Positions 16,219 to 23,390 of a stretch of 64,000 nt of DNA are shown piece by piece. The DNA is from Roseateles_B sp041913905. GTDB lineage: Bacteria; Pseudomonadota; Gammaproteobacteria; Burkholderiales; Burkholderiaceae_C. Under the pieces are notes generated by a model. The model made no database searches. It was not told the DNA's origin and worked only from the letters and a program-made list of their open reading frames with translations. Every line of letters starts with the position of its first letter. Within the stretch, counting starts at the first letter, position 1. The position numbers and the translations under genes are program-made. The stretch is from assembly GCA_041913905.1 (NCBI GenBank), contig JAYSEK010000002.1:124001-188000 (forward strand), in the 5' to 3' direction.

Positions 16219-16581
16219 TCAGTCCTCGTTTTTGAAGACGAGTTTGACTTCGTGGGTCTGCTTCTCGCCCGTGCCTTCAAAGCGCCACTCCATCAGCGCG
16301 CTGGTCACGGCACGGTCGAAGATGCGCTTGGGTTCGGCTTCCAGGATTTCGACACCCGTCACCTTGCCGTCGGCGTCGATCAGGATCTTGGCCTTGACCG
16401 TGCCCGAGTTCACACCTTTTTGCGTGGCTTCGCGCGGGAATTCGGGCGGCACTTTCTTGATGACCTTGGGGCTGGCGTGTGCAGCAACGCTCAGCAGCGC
16501 GGCACCCACAAAGGCCAGCAGCCAGCGTGAGACGCTTTTCTTGTCGGTCAGGGAGCTTGTAGTCGTGCGCTTCATCTGCAT
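16219..16581 (-). CDS. Periplasmic TonB C-terminal-like protein
   Basis: 120 residues. An N-terminal signal or anchor (VSRWLLAFVGAALLSVAAHA) is followed directly by a TonB C-terminal domain (PPEFPREATQKGVNSGTVKAKILIDADGKVTGVEI, seen in two parts, then AVTSALMEWRFEG). The long Pro-rich linker of true TonB is missing, so it is a single-domain periplasmic protein; stand-alone TonB-C domains often lie beside BlaI/M56 modules. A related domain forms the tail of the M56 protein at 19084–20235. GGGG lies 7 nt before ATG 16581. An alternative ATG at 16608 overlaps the chemoreceptor stop as ATGA. Confidence 0.75.
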   Translation of the reverse strand: MQMKRTTTSSLTDKKSVSRWLLAFVGAALLSVAAHASPKVIKKVPPEFPREATQKGVNSGTVKAKILIDADGKVTGVEILEAEPKRIFDRAVTSALMEWRFEGTGEKQTHEVKLVFKNED

Positions 16582-16604
16582 GGTATCCCCAGGGAGTTGC
16601 TCAA

Positions 16605-18155
16605 TCATTTGCCGGTACGGAAGAAGTCCACGGCCTGCAGCAGGCGCGAGGAGCTGTCGGTCAGGGCCCCGGTGGAGCGGCTCAGCTCGCTGACCAGGCT
16701 GGCGTTTTGCTGCGTGCTGCGGTCCAGCTCGTTCATGGCCTGGTTGACCACGCTCACGCCTGCCGCCTGTTCCTGGGCCGAATGCGAGATCTCCTCGATC
16801 AGCTGGCCCATGTTGTTGACTTCGTCGACCACGCTGCGAATGGTGGCGCCGGCGTTGTTGACCAGGGCCGTGCCGTTCTCGACCTTGACCGAGGACTCCT
16901 GGATCAGCACCTTGATCTCCTTGGCGGCCTGAGCGCTGCGAGAGGCGAGCGCACGTACCTCGGAGGCCACCACCGCGAAGCCCTTGCCGTGGTCGCCGGC
17001 ACGGGCGGCTTCCACCGCGGCGTTCAGCGCCAGGATGTTGGTCTGGAAGGCGATGCCGTCGATCACGCCGATGATGTCGCCGATCTTCTTGGAGCTGGCG
17101 CTGATCTCCTGCATGGTCTCCACCACCTGCGCCACGGCATTGCCGCCAGCCGATGCCGACTGCCGTGCCTTGCCGGCGATGTTGGCGGCCTTGCGGGTCA
17201 GCTCGCTGGCGCCGCTGAGGTTGGCTGCGATCTGTTCCACCGAGGCGGCCGTGGTCTGCAGGCTGGAGGCGGAGCGGGCTGTGCGCTCGGAAAGATTGTT
17301 GTTGCCGCCGGCGATGTCGCCCGAGTTCTGGGCCACTTCGTGCGCCGCCGTGCTGACGCTGCTGACCACGCCCCGCAGCGCGCGCTGCATCTCCTGCATG
17401 GCATCCAGCATCTGGCCCAGCTCGTCTCGGCCCATGTTGCGGATGTCGTGGGTCAGGTCGCCCTGGCTGATGGCCTCGGCGGCACTGCGCGCCTCGTGCA
17501 CCGGCACGATGATGCTGCGCGTGATCAGCAGGCCGCCGCCGGCACCCAACACCACCGCGGCAATCACCAGCACCACGGTGATGATCACCGAGTTGCGCGC
17601 CAGCTCGCCGCCCGAGATCGCCAGGTCATGGGCGGATTCGAACTGCAGGTCGACCAGCGATTTCAGGCCGTCCTGGTAGGCCTGCTGGGCCGGGCGGACG
17701 TCGGTGATCAGGCTTTCACGGGCCTCGTCCGGGCTGCCATCCGCCTGGATCTTGAGGAACTTGGCGACCGAGGCGAAGAACTTCGTCTGCCGTTCCTTGA
17801 CGCTGGCCAGCACCTCGGTTTCCTTGGGCGTGTCGATCTGCTGCTGCAGTGCGCCCAGCTGCTTGTCGATCTCCTGCAGCGCGCCGTCGATGGCCGCCTT
17901 CTGCTTCTTGATCTGGCGGGCTTCATCCAGCAGCAGCAGGTCGCGCGACGCGCGGGCGATGACGTTGACGTTGCTTTCCAGCGCGTTGGCCGCGGCGATC
18001 TTGACCAGGCTCTGGTTGGCCGTGCGATCCAGATCCTTGGAGAGACGGTTGGCGCTGTTGGCCCCATAGGCGCCGATGACCACCAGCAGCACGATCAGCA
18101 GGCCGTAGCTCAAGGAGAGGCGCTGGCTGATGCGCAGGCTTGTGAGAAAGCTCAT
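16605..18155 (-). CDS. Methyl-accepting chemotaxis protein
   Basis: 516 residues. Membrane helix 1 (about 13–32) and helix 2 (about 190–212) bracket a helical periplasmic four-helix-bundle sensor domain (NQSLVKIAAANALESNVNVI, then QQAYQDGLKSLVDLQFES). A HAMP segment and the cytoplasmic signalling hairpin follow (IDGIAFQTNILALNAAVEAA, then GFAVVASEVRALASRSAQAA). It should signal through CheW/CheA; the ligand is unknown. No CheR-tethering pentapeptide ends the protein. It sits 23 bases before the TonB-like gene on the same strand, so the two are probably cotranscribed. Confidence 0.93.
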   Translation of the reverse strand: MSFLTSLRISQRLSLSYGLLIVLLVVIGAYGANSANRLSKDLDRTANQSLVKIAAANALESNVNVIARASRDLLLLDEARQIKKQKAAIDGALQEIDKQLGALQQQIDTPKETEVLASVKERQTKFFASVAKFLKIQADGSPDEARESLITDVRPAQQAYQDGLKSLVDLQFESAHDLAISGGELARNSVIITVVLVIAAVVLGAGGGLLITRSIIVPVHEARSAAEAISQGDLTHDIRNMGRDELGQMLDAMQEMQRALRGVVSSVSTAAHEVAQNSGDIAGGNNNLSERTARSASSLQTTAASVEQIAANLSGASELTRKAANIAGKARQSASAGGNAVAQVVETMQEISASSKKIGDIIGVIDGIAFQTNILALNAAVEAARAGDHGKGFAVVASEVRALASRSAQAAKEIKVLIQESSVKVENGTALVNNAGATIRSVVDEVNNMGQLIEEISHSAQEQAAGVSVVNQAMNELDRSTQQNASLVSELSRSTGALTDSSSRLLQAVDFFRTGK

Positions 18156-18329
18156 TTTTTATCCTCGCTCTTATCCTCGCTCATGTCCTCGCGATGGTTC
18201 TCGCGCTCGAAACCCCGAGACGGGCGGGCGCCCTCCGAGGCGGGCACGCGATGCCGGCGGGACCCCTTGCCGCACTCTGGCGTGCCTGTGTCGGATTGTG
18301 TCGGCAGCGCTCATGCTGTGGTGTGGCTC

Positions 18330-18355
18330 AAATGCGCGCAAATTGATGCGCATTT
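18330..18355. promoter_or_regulatory. Inverted repeat upstream of the chemoreceptor gene
   Basis: AAATGCGC (18330–18337) and GCGCATTT (18348–18355) form a perfect 8-bp inverted repeat with a 10-bp spacer, an operator-like geometry. It lies in the 236-bp gap between the YciO-type stop and the chemoreceptor start. No sigma-28 promoter was recognised. Function unproven. Confidence 0.35.
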
Positions 18356-18391
18356 CGCGATCCTGTTGCAAATCTGTGCCGCCACAGCGCC

Positions 18392-19024
18392 TCATTCCAG
18401 CTGCAGTCCGAGGCTCTGCGGGTTACCCCGGCCCTGCCTGATCAGCACGGGTTCGTCAGCGCTGAGGTCGATCACCGTGGTGGGCTGCATGGGGCAGGCG
18501 CCGGCGTCGATGATGGCCTGCAACTGGCGGTCATAGCGCTCGCTGATCTCCTGGGCATCGTTGAGCGGCTCGCTCTCGCCCGGAGGGATCAGCGTGGTGG
18601 CCAGCAGCGGCTGGCCCAGCAGCTCCAGCAGGTCCAGCGTGACGCGATGGTCCGGCACCCGCAGGCCGATGGTGCGGCGCGAGGGATGCGAGACCCGCCG
18701 CGGCACCTCCTTGGTCGCTTCCAGGATGAAGGTGAAGGGCCCGGGCGTGGCGTTCTTCAGCAGCCGGTATTGCTTGTTGTCGACGCGTGCGTAGGTGGCC
18801 AGCTCGCTGAGGTCGCGGCACAGCAGCGTCAGGTGGTGCTTCTCGTCCACGCCACGCACGCGGCGCAGGGCGTCCGCCGCGGCCTTGTCGTCCAGATGGC
18901 AGACCAGCGCGTAACTGGAGTCGGTGGGGATGGCGACCACCCCGCCGGCATGCAGGATCTGCACCGCCTGGCGCAGGAAGCGCGGCTGCGGGTTGTCGGG
19001 GTGGACTTCAAAGAGTTGGGCCAT
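18392..19024 (-). CDS. YciO/Sua5-family protein
   Basis: 210 residues of the YrdC/Sua5 fold (HAGGVVAIPTDSSYALVCHL, then TPGPFTFILEATKEVPRRV and RTIGLRVPDH). Sua5/TsaC make threonylcarbamoyl-AMP for the t6A tRNA modification. The KxR/SxN-type nucleotide pocket is altered (TDSSYAL instead of TDTVYGL), as in the YciO branch, whose role is less clear. CACAAT lies 6 nt before ATG 19024 with no Shine-Dalgarno, suggesting its own leaderless promoter rather than read-through from the M56 gene upstream. Confidence 0.85.
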   Translation of the reverse strand: MAQLFEVHPDNPQPRFLRQAVQILHAGGVVAIPTDSSYALVCHLDDKAAADALRRVRGVDEKHHLTLLCRDLSELATYARVDNKQYRLLKNATPGPFTFILEATKEVPRRVSHPSRRTIGLRVPDHRVTLDLLELLGQPLLATTLIPPGESEPLNDAQEISERYDRQLQAIIDAGACPMQPTTVIDLSADEPVLIRQGRGNPQSLGLQLE

Positions 19025-19083
19025 GGGTGCATTGTGTGCCGCCCATGGCCCGCGGGGTGTGGTGTGGATGCCGCGGCGGCGTA

Positions 19084-20235
19084 TCACTCGATATTGATGA
19101 CGAAGTCCTGTGCCACCTCGAAGCCGCCCTTGGAGGGCTTGCAGACATAGCGGCTGACGGCCTCGCGAATCGACGTCTGAAGCGCCGGTTCACCGGTGAT
19201 ACGGATATTGATGGGTTCACCCCTGGCGCTGACTTCGTAAACCGCCTTGAGTTCGAACCGGCCACGCAGGTCCACCATGGGGACTTCTGGCTTGGGCATG
19301 ACGTGGCACACGGCGCTGGCGGTCAGCAGCTTGTCCTGCGGTGTGGGTGCCTTTGGGGCGTCCGCCTTCAAGGCCTGGACGGCGCCACCCGCCAGCAAGG
19401 CGACAGCACACAGGCCCAGGCGCCCCAGTTGGCGACGCCAGTTGGGCAGGTGCGAACAGAACTTCAGCATATCGATCCTCTCCTTCAGGGGATGGGTGAG
19501 CTGCCAGGCCGAGGCAGCGATCGGTACTGCAAACTGGGGGTCCGCCTTCAGCAGGGCCTGCGCGTAGCCTCGCCACTGACCGGGCTGCTCGCGAAGCACG
19601 GTGGCGTCACAGGCCAGTTCCTGGTCATGCCGCAGTGCGGGCAGGGCCCACCACAGCAAGGGGTTGAACCAGGCCAGGGCCTGCAACAGGGCAGCCAGCA
19701 GGCGTGCGGCGTTGTCGTGGCGGCGCGCATGCAGGGCCTCGTGGACCAGCACCCAATGCCGCTCCTGGGCGTTGAAGCGTTCTTCGAAGTCCATGGGCAG
19801 CAAGAGGCGCGGCCGCCAGATGCCCAGGAGCCCGGGCGAGCTGCCGCGCGGCGTGCGCAGGCGATCGTGCGGATCCCGGGGCAGGTCGCGCACGAAGCGC
19901 CGATGCCTCATGCACTGCCAGCCCAGCATCAGCGCCGCGCCTGCCAGCCACAGCAGGGGCCACAGCAGCGGCACGTCCGGCCCGGACCGGCCGGCGCGCT
20001 GCAGCGGGGCCAGCGCGGCCTGCCAGATCACAGGGTCCAGCACCAGCCGCGGCAGACCAGTCCCGGGCAGGGCAGCACAGGCCATGCACAGCAGGGGCAG
20101 CAGCCAGAGGGCATATGCCTCTTGCGCGCCCGCAAGGCGGCGAAGGGGGCGCCGCAGCAGGGCCACGGCGACGAGCCCCACGCTCAGGCCCAGGTGCGCC
20201 TGCCAGAGGGTGTCCAAGGCCTGCTCAGCGCTCAT
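19084..20235 (-). CDS. M56-family membrane metallopeptidase with TonB-C-like tail (BlaI-2 operon)
   Basis: 383 residues. Membrane helices fall at about 14–28, 40–58 and 88–106; the zinc site is HEALH (H165, E166, H169) with HDQELACDATVL; a further helix near 283–300 is followed by a tail of about 85 residues resembling a TonB C-terminal domain (RGRFELKAVYEVSARGEPIN, then SIREAVSRYVCKPSKGGFEV). No penicillin-binding domain is present. The ATG at 20235 follows AAGGAG by 7 nt and overlaps the repressor gene by 11 bases. It probably senses an envelope signal through its tail and inactivates BlaI-2. Confidence 0.85.
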   Translation of the reverse strand: MSAEQALDTLWQAHLGLSVGLVAVALLRRPLRRLAGAQEAYALWLLPLLCMACAALPGTGLPRLVLDPVIWQAALAPLQRAGRSGPDVPLLWPLLWLAGAALMLGWQCMRHRRFVRDLPRDPHDRLRTPRGSSPGLLGIWRPRLLLPMDFEERFNAQERHWVLVHEALHARRHDNAARLLAALLQALAWFNPLLWWALPALRHDQELACDATVLREQPGQWRGYAQALLKADPQFAVPIAASAWQLTHPLKERIDMLKFCSHLPNWRRQLGRLGLCAVALLAGGAVQALKADAPKAPTPQDKLLTASAVCHVMPKPEVPMVDLRGRFELKAVYEVSARGEPINIRITGEPALQTSIREAVSRYVCKPSKGGFEVAQDFVINIE

Positions 20236-20596
20236 CGTCATGCTCCTTGAGCAGTTGGCGCAGCGCCTCGGCGTCTTCCGGGCTGAGCTTGCGCTGGGCC
20301 GAGAAATGCGCCACCAGCGGCGATAGCCGCCCGCCGAAGACGCGGTCCAGCAGGCCCAGCGACTCCTTGCCCTCCCACTGGGCACGCTCGACCAGCGGTT
20401 CGTAGAGGTAGCGCCGGCCCTCGCGCTCGGCCTTGACCGCGCCCTTGTTGAGCAATCGGTTCAGCAGGGTCTTGACGGTGCCCAACTGCCAGCCATCGTC
20501 GGCAGGCAGAGCGGCGAGGATGTCCTCGGCACTGAGCGGGTGGCGGCCCCAGAGGGCCTGCATGATCTGCGATTCGGCGTCGGAAATGCTGCTCAT
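20225..20596 (-). CDS. BlaI/MecI-family transcriptional repressor (BlaI-2)
   Basis: 123 residues, a clear paralogue of BlaI-1: winged helix with WQLGTVKTLLNRLLNKGAV, wing GRRYLYEPL, and the dimerisation/cleavage region GLLDRVFGGRLSPLVAHFS. The recognition helix differs at a few positions (LGTV against LATI), consistent with the different half-site in its operator. The start at 20596 stands 8 nt from the paired palindromes, exactly as for BlaI-1, with no Shine-Dalgarno. It is cotranscribed with the overlapping M56 gene. Confidence 0.92.
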   Translation of the reverse strand: MSSISDAESQIMQALWGRHPLSAEDILAALPADDGWQLGTVKTLLNRLLNKGAVKAEREGRRYLYEPLVERAQWEGKESLGLLDRVFGGRLSPLVAHFSAQRKLSPEDAEALRQLLKEHDDER

Positions 20597-20603
20597 GATT
20601 CGA

Positions 20604-20640
20604 CAACAGTTGTTGACGAACTGATTGTCAACGTCTGTTG
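20604..20640. promoter_or_regulatory. Paired BlaI-2 operators, CAACnnnnGTTG x2, over a TTGACA promoter
   Basis: CAACAGTTGTTG (20604–20615) and CAACGTCTGTTG (20629–20640) are two palindromes with centres 25 bp apart. On the minus strand a perfect -35 TTGACA lies at the inner edge of the distal site, followed by a 17-nt spacer, a -10 (TGTTGT) and 6 nt to the ATG, which implies a leaderless mRNA. Spacing is identical to the BlaI-1 site, but the half-site is CAAC rather than TTAC. Confidence 0.78.
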
Positions 20641-20680
20641 TCGATGCTGCCATCCCAGGGAAACCCGGGGGGCACGAGGC

Positions 20681-21556
20681 TCAGTGCAAGGGGGCGATGA
20701 TGCGCGCCTGCAGCGCTTCCCAGACCGGCGTCAGGCGGCCGGAGAGAGTGGCGAGCTTGCCGAGGTCGGTATGGCTTTCGTCGGGGCTGTGGAAGTCCGA
20801 GCCGCGCGAGGCCAGCAAGCCGAATTCCAGTGCGGTCTCGGTGTACCTGGCCGCTTCGGCGGCCGTGTGGCTGCCCGTCACCACCTCGATACCCCGGCCG
20901 CCATGGGCCATGAACTCGGTGATCAGCGCGTATTCCTCGGTGGGCGTGAAGTCGTAGCGGCCCGGATGAGCGATCACGGCCTCGCCCTGGGCTTCGGTGA
21001 TCCAGCGCACGGCGTCACTCAGCCGCGCCCACTTGTGCGGCACGAAGCCCGGCTTGCCTTCGGTGAGGAAGCGACGGAAGACTTCGGGCACGTCCTGGCA
21101 ATGGCCGGCGTCCACGAGGAAGCGGGCGAAGTGCGTGCGCGAGATCAGCTCCGGGTTGCCCACGTACTGCAGTGCGCCTTCATAGGCGCCCTTGATGCCC
21201 ACCTTGGCCAGGCTGTCGGCCATCTCGCGGGCGCGTTCGCCGCGACCGCCGCGGGTCTGGCGCAGGCCCTGCACCAGGGCTTCGTTCTCATGATCGAAGC
21301 CCAGGCCGACGATGTGCACCACGCGGCCCGCGAAGGTCACGGAAATCTCGCAGCCCGTGAGGTAGTGCAGGCCCATCTGCCCGGCGGCCGCGATGGCGCG
21401 GGCCTGCCCGCCGACCTCGTCGTGGTCGGTCAAGGCCCACAACTCCACGCCGTTGGCCTTGGCGCGCGCCGCCAGCGCCTCGGGCTCCAGGGTGCCGTCG
21501 GACACCTTGGAGTGGCAGTGGAGGTCGGCGTTGCTGAGGGCGTTGATCGTATTCAC
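20681..21556 (-). CDS. PHP-domain phosphoesterase (YciV/RNase AM-like)
   Basis: 291 residues with PHP-domain metal motifs DLHCHSKVSDG, LTDHDEVGG, GCEISV, AHPGRYDF and SDFHSP. E. coli YciV (RNase AM) uses this domain to mature rRNA 5' ends and degrade pAp; the same role is likely here. It starts with GTG 21556, preceded by TAGAAT and 6 nt. In many related genomes this gene stands next to the YciO-type gene; here the BlaI-2/M56 pair lies between them. Confidence 0.9.
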   Translation of the reverse strand: MNTINALSNADLHCHSKVSDGTLEPEALAARAKANGVELWALTDHDEVGGQARAIAAAGQMGLHYLTGCEISVTFAGRVVHIVGLGFDHENEALVQGLRQTRGGRGERAREMADSLAKVGIKGAYEGALQYVGNPELISRTHFARFLVDAGHCQDVPEVFRRFLTEGKPGFVPHKWARLSDAVRWITEAQGEAVIAHPGRYDFTPTEEYALITEFMAHGGRGIEVVTGSHTAAEAARYTETALEFGLLASRGSDFHSPDESHTDLGKLATLSGRLTPVWEALQARIIAPLH

Positions 21557-21562
21557 ACAGCC

Positions 21563-21568
21563 ATTCTA
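21563..21568 (-). promoter_or_regulatory. -10-like box (TAGAAT) of a probable leaderless promoter
   Basis: TAGAAT lies 6 nt before the GTG start of the PHP protein, a spacing that places the transcription start at or next to the start codon. No Shine-Dalgarno is present. Confidence 0.5.
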
Positions 21569-21632
21569 GGGGCCGGCCCCGAGGCGCCTTCGGCCGGGAT
21601 GCAAAGCCCCTGAGCGCGTCGCTGTCGGCGCC

Positions 21633-23201
21633 TCAATGCCGGCCAGCAGCGCTCACGCGGAAGCTGCTGATCGCGGCGGACAGGCCCACCGCCTGGTCGC
21701 GCAGGCTGCTCGCGGCGGCGGCGCCTTGCTCGACCAGCGCCGCGTTCTGCTGCGTCATCTGGTCCAGGTTGGCGATGGCCTGGCCGACCTCGCCGATGCT
21801 GCTGCTCTGCTCCGTGCTGGAGGCGGTGATCTCGCCCATGATGTCGGTCACCCGCTGCACCGAGCTGACGATTTCCTGCATGGTGCTGCCGGCCTCCTGC
21901 ACCAGGCTGGCCCCCGCCTCGATGCGGTCCATGGAGCCGGTGATCAGGCTTTTGATCTCCTTCGCGGCCTCGGCGCTGCGCTGCGCCAGAGAGCGCACCT
22001 CGCCGGCCACCACGGCAAAGCCGCGCCCCTGTTCGCCGGCGCGCGCGGCTTCCACCGCGGCGTTCAGCGCCAGGATGTTGGTCTGGAAGGCGATGCCGTC
22101 GATCACGCCGATGATGTCGCCAATTTTTTGCGAGCTGCTGCTGATCTCGCCCATGGTCTGCACGACCTGCTGCACCACCTCGCCGCCGCGCTGCGCCACG
22201 CTGGACGCGCTGCTGGCCAGCTGGTTGGCCTGGCGCGCCGAATCGGCGTTGTGCCGCACGTTCTCGGTCAGCTGTTCCATGGAGGACGCCGTCTCCTCCA
22301 GGCTGGCCGCAGCCTGCTCGGTGCGGGAGGAGAGGTCGTGGTTGCCCGAGGCCACCTCGGAAGCGGCCACCTGGATGGACTCCGAGCCCTCGCGGACCCT
22401 GAGCACGATGTTGCGCAGGCCTTCCTGCATGCGGACCAGGCTGGTGGAAAGCGCGCTCAGCTCGTCCCGGCCCTCGATGCGCAACTCCTCGTCGAGATGG
22501 CCGTTCTCGACCGCCGCGGCAAAGGCCATGCCTTGCCGGATGGGGACGAGCAGCGAATGCGCGATGCGCCAGCCGATGAAGGCCGCCAGCGCCATGCCTG
22601 CCAGCAGGGCCACGATGATGACCGTGGTGATGGTGGCGTAGACGCCGGCGATCTTCTCGCGGGCCAGCTGCACGAAGCGGTCCACCGTGCTCAGGGCCTG
22701 GTCCAGTGCCTGTTCGGCCAGGTCGATGGACTTCTTGGCCTCGCGCGGCGCGTCCCAGGCGGCCTTGAGGTCCCCTGCCATGTCGCCCTTGGACAGCTGC
22801 GCCATCACAGCCTGCATGCCGTTGCGGTAGGCATCGAAGTTATTCCGGATGTTGGCCAGGCCCTCCCGGACCTTGGGATCCTTGACCCGCTGCTCCAGAT
22901 CCTTGAGCCCGGCATCGGCGGACTTCATGGAGGACTCCCAGCGCTCCTGTGCCGGCTTGAAGTCGGTCACGCCGATGGCGGCGAAGATCATGTCCTTCTC
23001 GTAGCGGCGCGCCGTGAGCATGCCGGCCCGCAGGTCGTCCACGCTGCGCAGCGAGGCCACGACGCTGTTGTTGAAGGCGTCGAAGGCGCTGAACATGGTG
23101 CGGGTGGCCATCCAGCCGCCCACTCCCAGCACGAGCATCAGCAGCACCATCAGGCCGAAGGCCAGGCCCAGCCGGGCCTTGATGGACAGTTGTCGCAGCA
23201 T
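21633..23201 (-). CDS. Methyl-accepting chemotaxis protein
   Basis: 522 residues. Membrane helices at about 10–31 and 190–212 enclose a helical 4HB sensor domain (SLRSVDDLRAGMLTARRYEK). A HAMP region (GMAFAAAVENGHLDEELRIE) and the signalling domain follow, with the hairpin tip IDGIAFQTNILALNAAVEAA and GFAVVAGEVRSLAQRSAEAA. There is no CheR-binding pentapeptide at the C-terminus. A good Shine-Dalgarno, AAGGAG, precedes the ATG. It resembles the receptor at 16605 in layout, but the sensor domains differ. The ligand is unknown. Confidence 0.93.
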   Translation of the reverse strand: MLRQLSIKARLGLAFGLMVLLMLVLGVGGWMATRTMFSAFDAFNNSVVASLRSVDDLRAGMLTARRYEKDMIFAAIGVTDFKPAQERWESSMKSADAGLKDLEQRVKDPKVREGLANIRNNFDAYRNGMQAVMAQLSKGDMAGDLKAAWDAPREAKKSIDLAEQALDQALSTVDRFVQLAREKIAGVYATITTVIIVALLAGMALAAFIGWRIAHSLLVPIRQGMAFAAAVENGHLDEELRIEGRDELSALSTSLVRMQEGLRNIVLRVREGSESIQVAASEVASGNHDLSSRTEQAAASLEETASSMEQLTENVRHNADSARQANQLASSASSVAQRGGEVVQQVVQTMGEISSSSQKIGDIIGVIDGIAFQTNILALNAAVEAARAGEQGRGFAVVAGEVRSLAQRSAEAAKEIKSLITGSMDRIEAGASLVQEAGSTMQEIVSSVQRVTDIMGEITASSTEQSSSIGEVGQAIANLDQMTQQNAALVEQGAAAASSLRDQAVGLSAAISSFRVSAAGRH

Positions 23202-23341
23202 GGCATCTCCTTTTCTTCTTGAAGAGCGCGCGCCGCGCCCCCACCGGATCGATCACCCGGCCGGGGCGAGTGCGGTCGTCAAGCATGCGCTTGCCGGCGC
23301 CTGGGCGGCAAGCGGAAAAAGGAGGCCGGCGTGGCGCTGGT

Positions 23342-23368
23342 CACGCAAACCACGCAAACCACGCAAAC
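23342..23368. repeat. 9-bp tandem repeat x3
   Basis: CACGCAAAC is repeated three times just downstream of recJ on its strand. It is short and without visible function, probably slippage. Confidence 0.7.
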
Positions 23369-23390
23369 GGCAGGAAGCCGTGGGCAGGGC

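Noticed and set aside
12698..20235. BlaR1-type beta-lactam resistance
   Set aside because: No penicillin-binding sensor domain in any of the three M56 proteins and no beta-lactamase gene nearby.
23342..23368. 9-bp tandem repeat as a CRISPR or regulatory array
   Set aside because: It has no spacers and is only 27 bp long.
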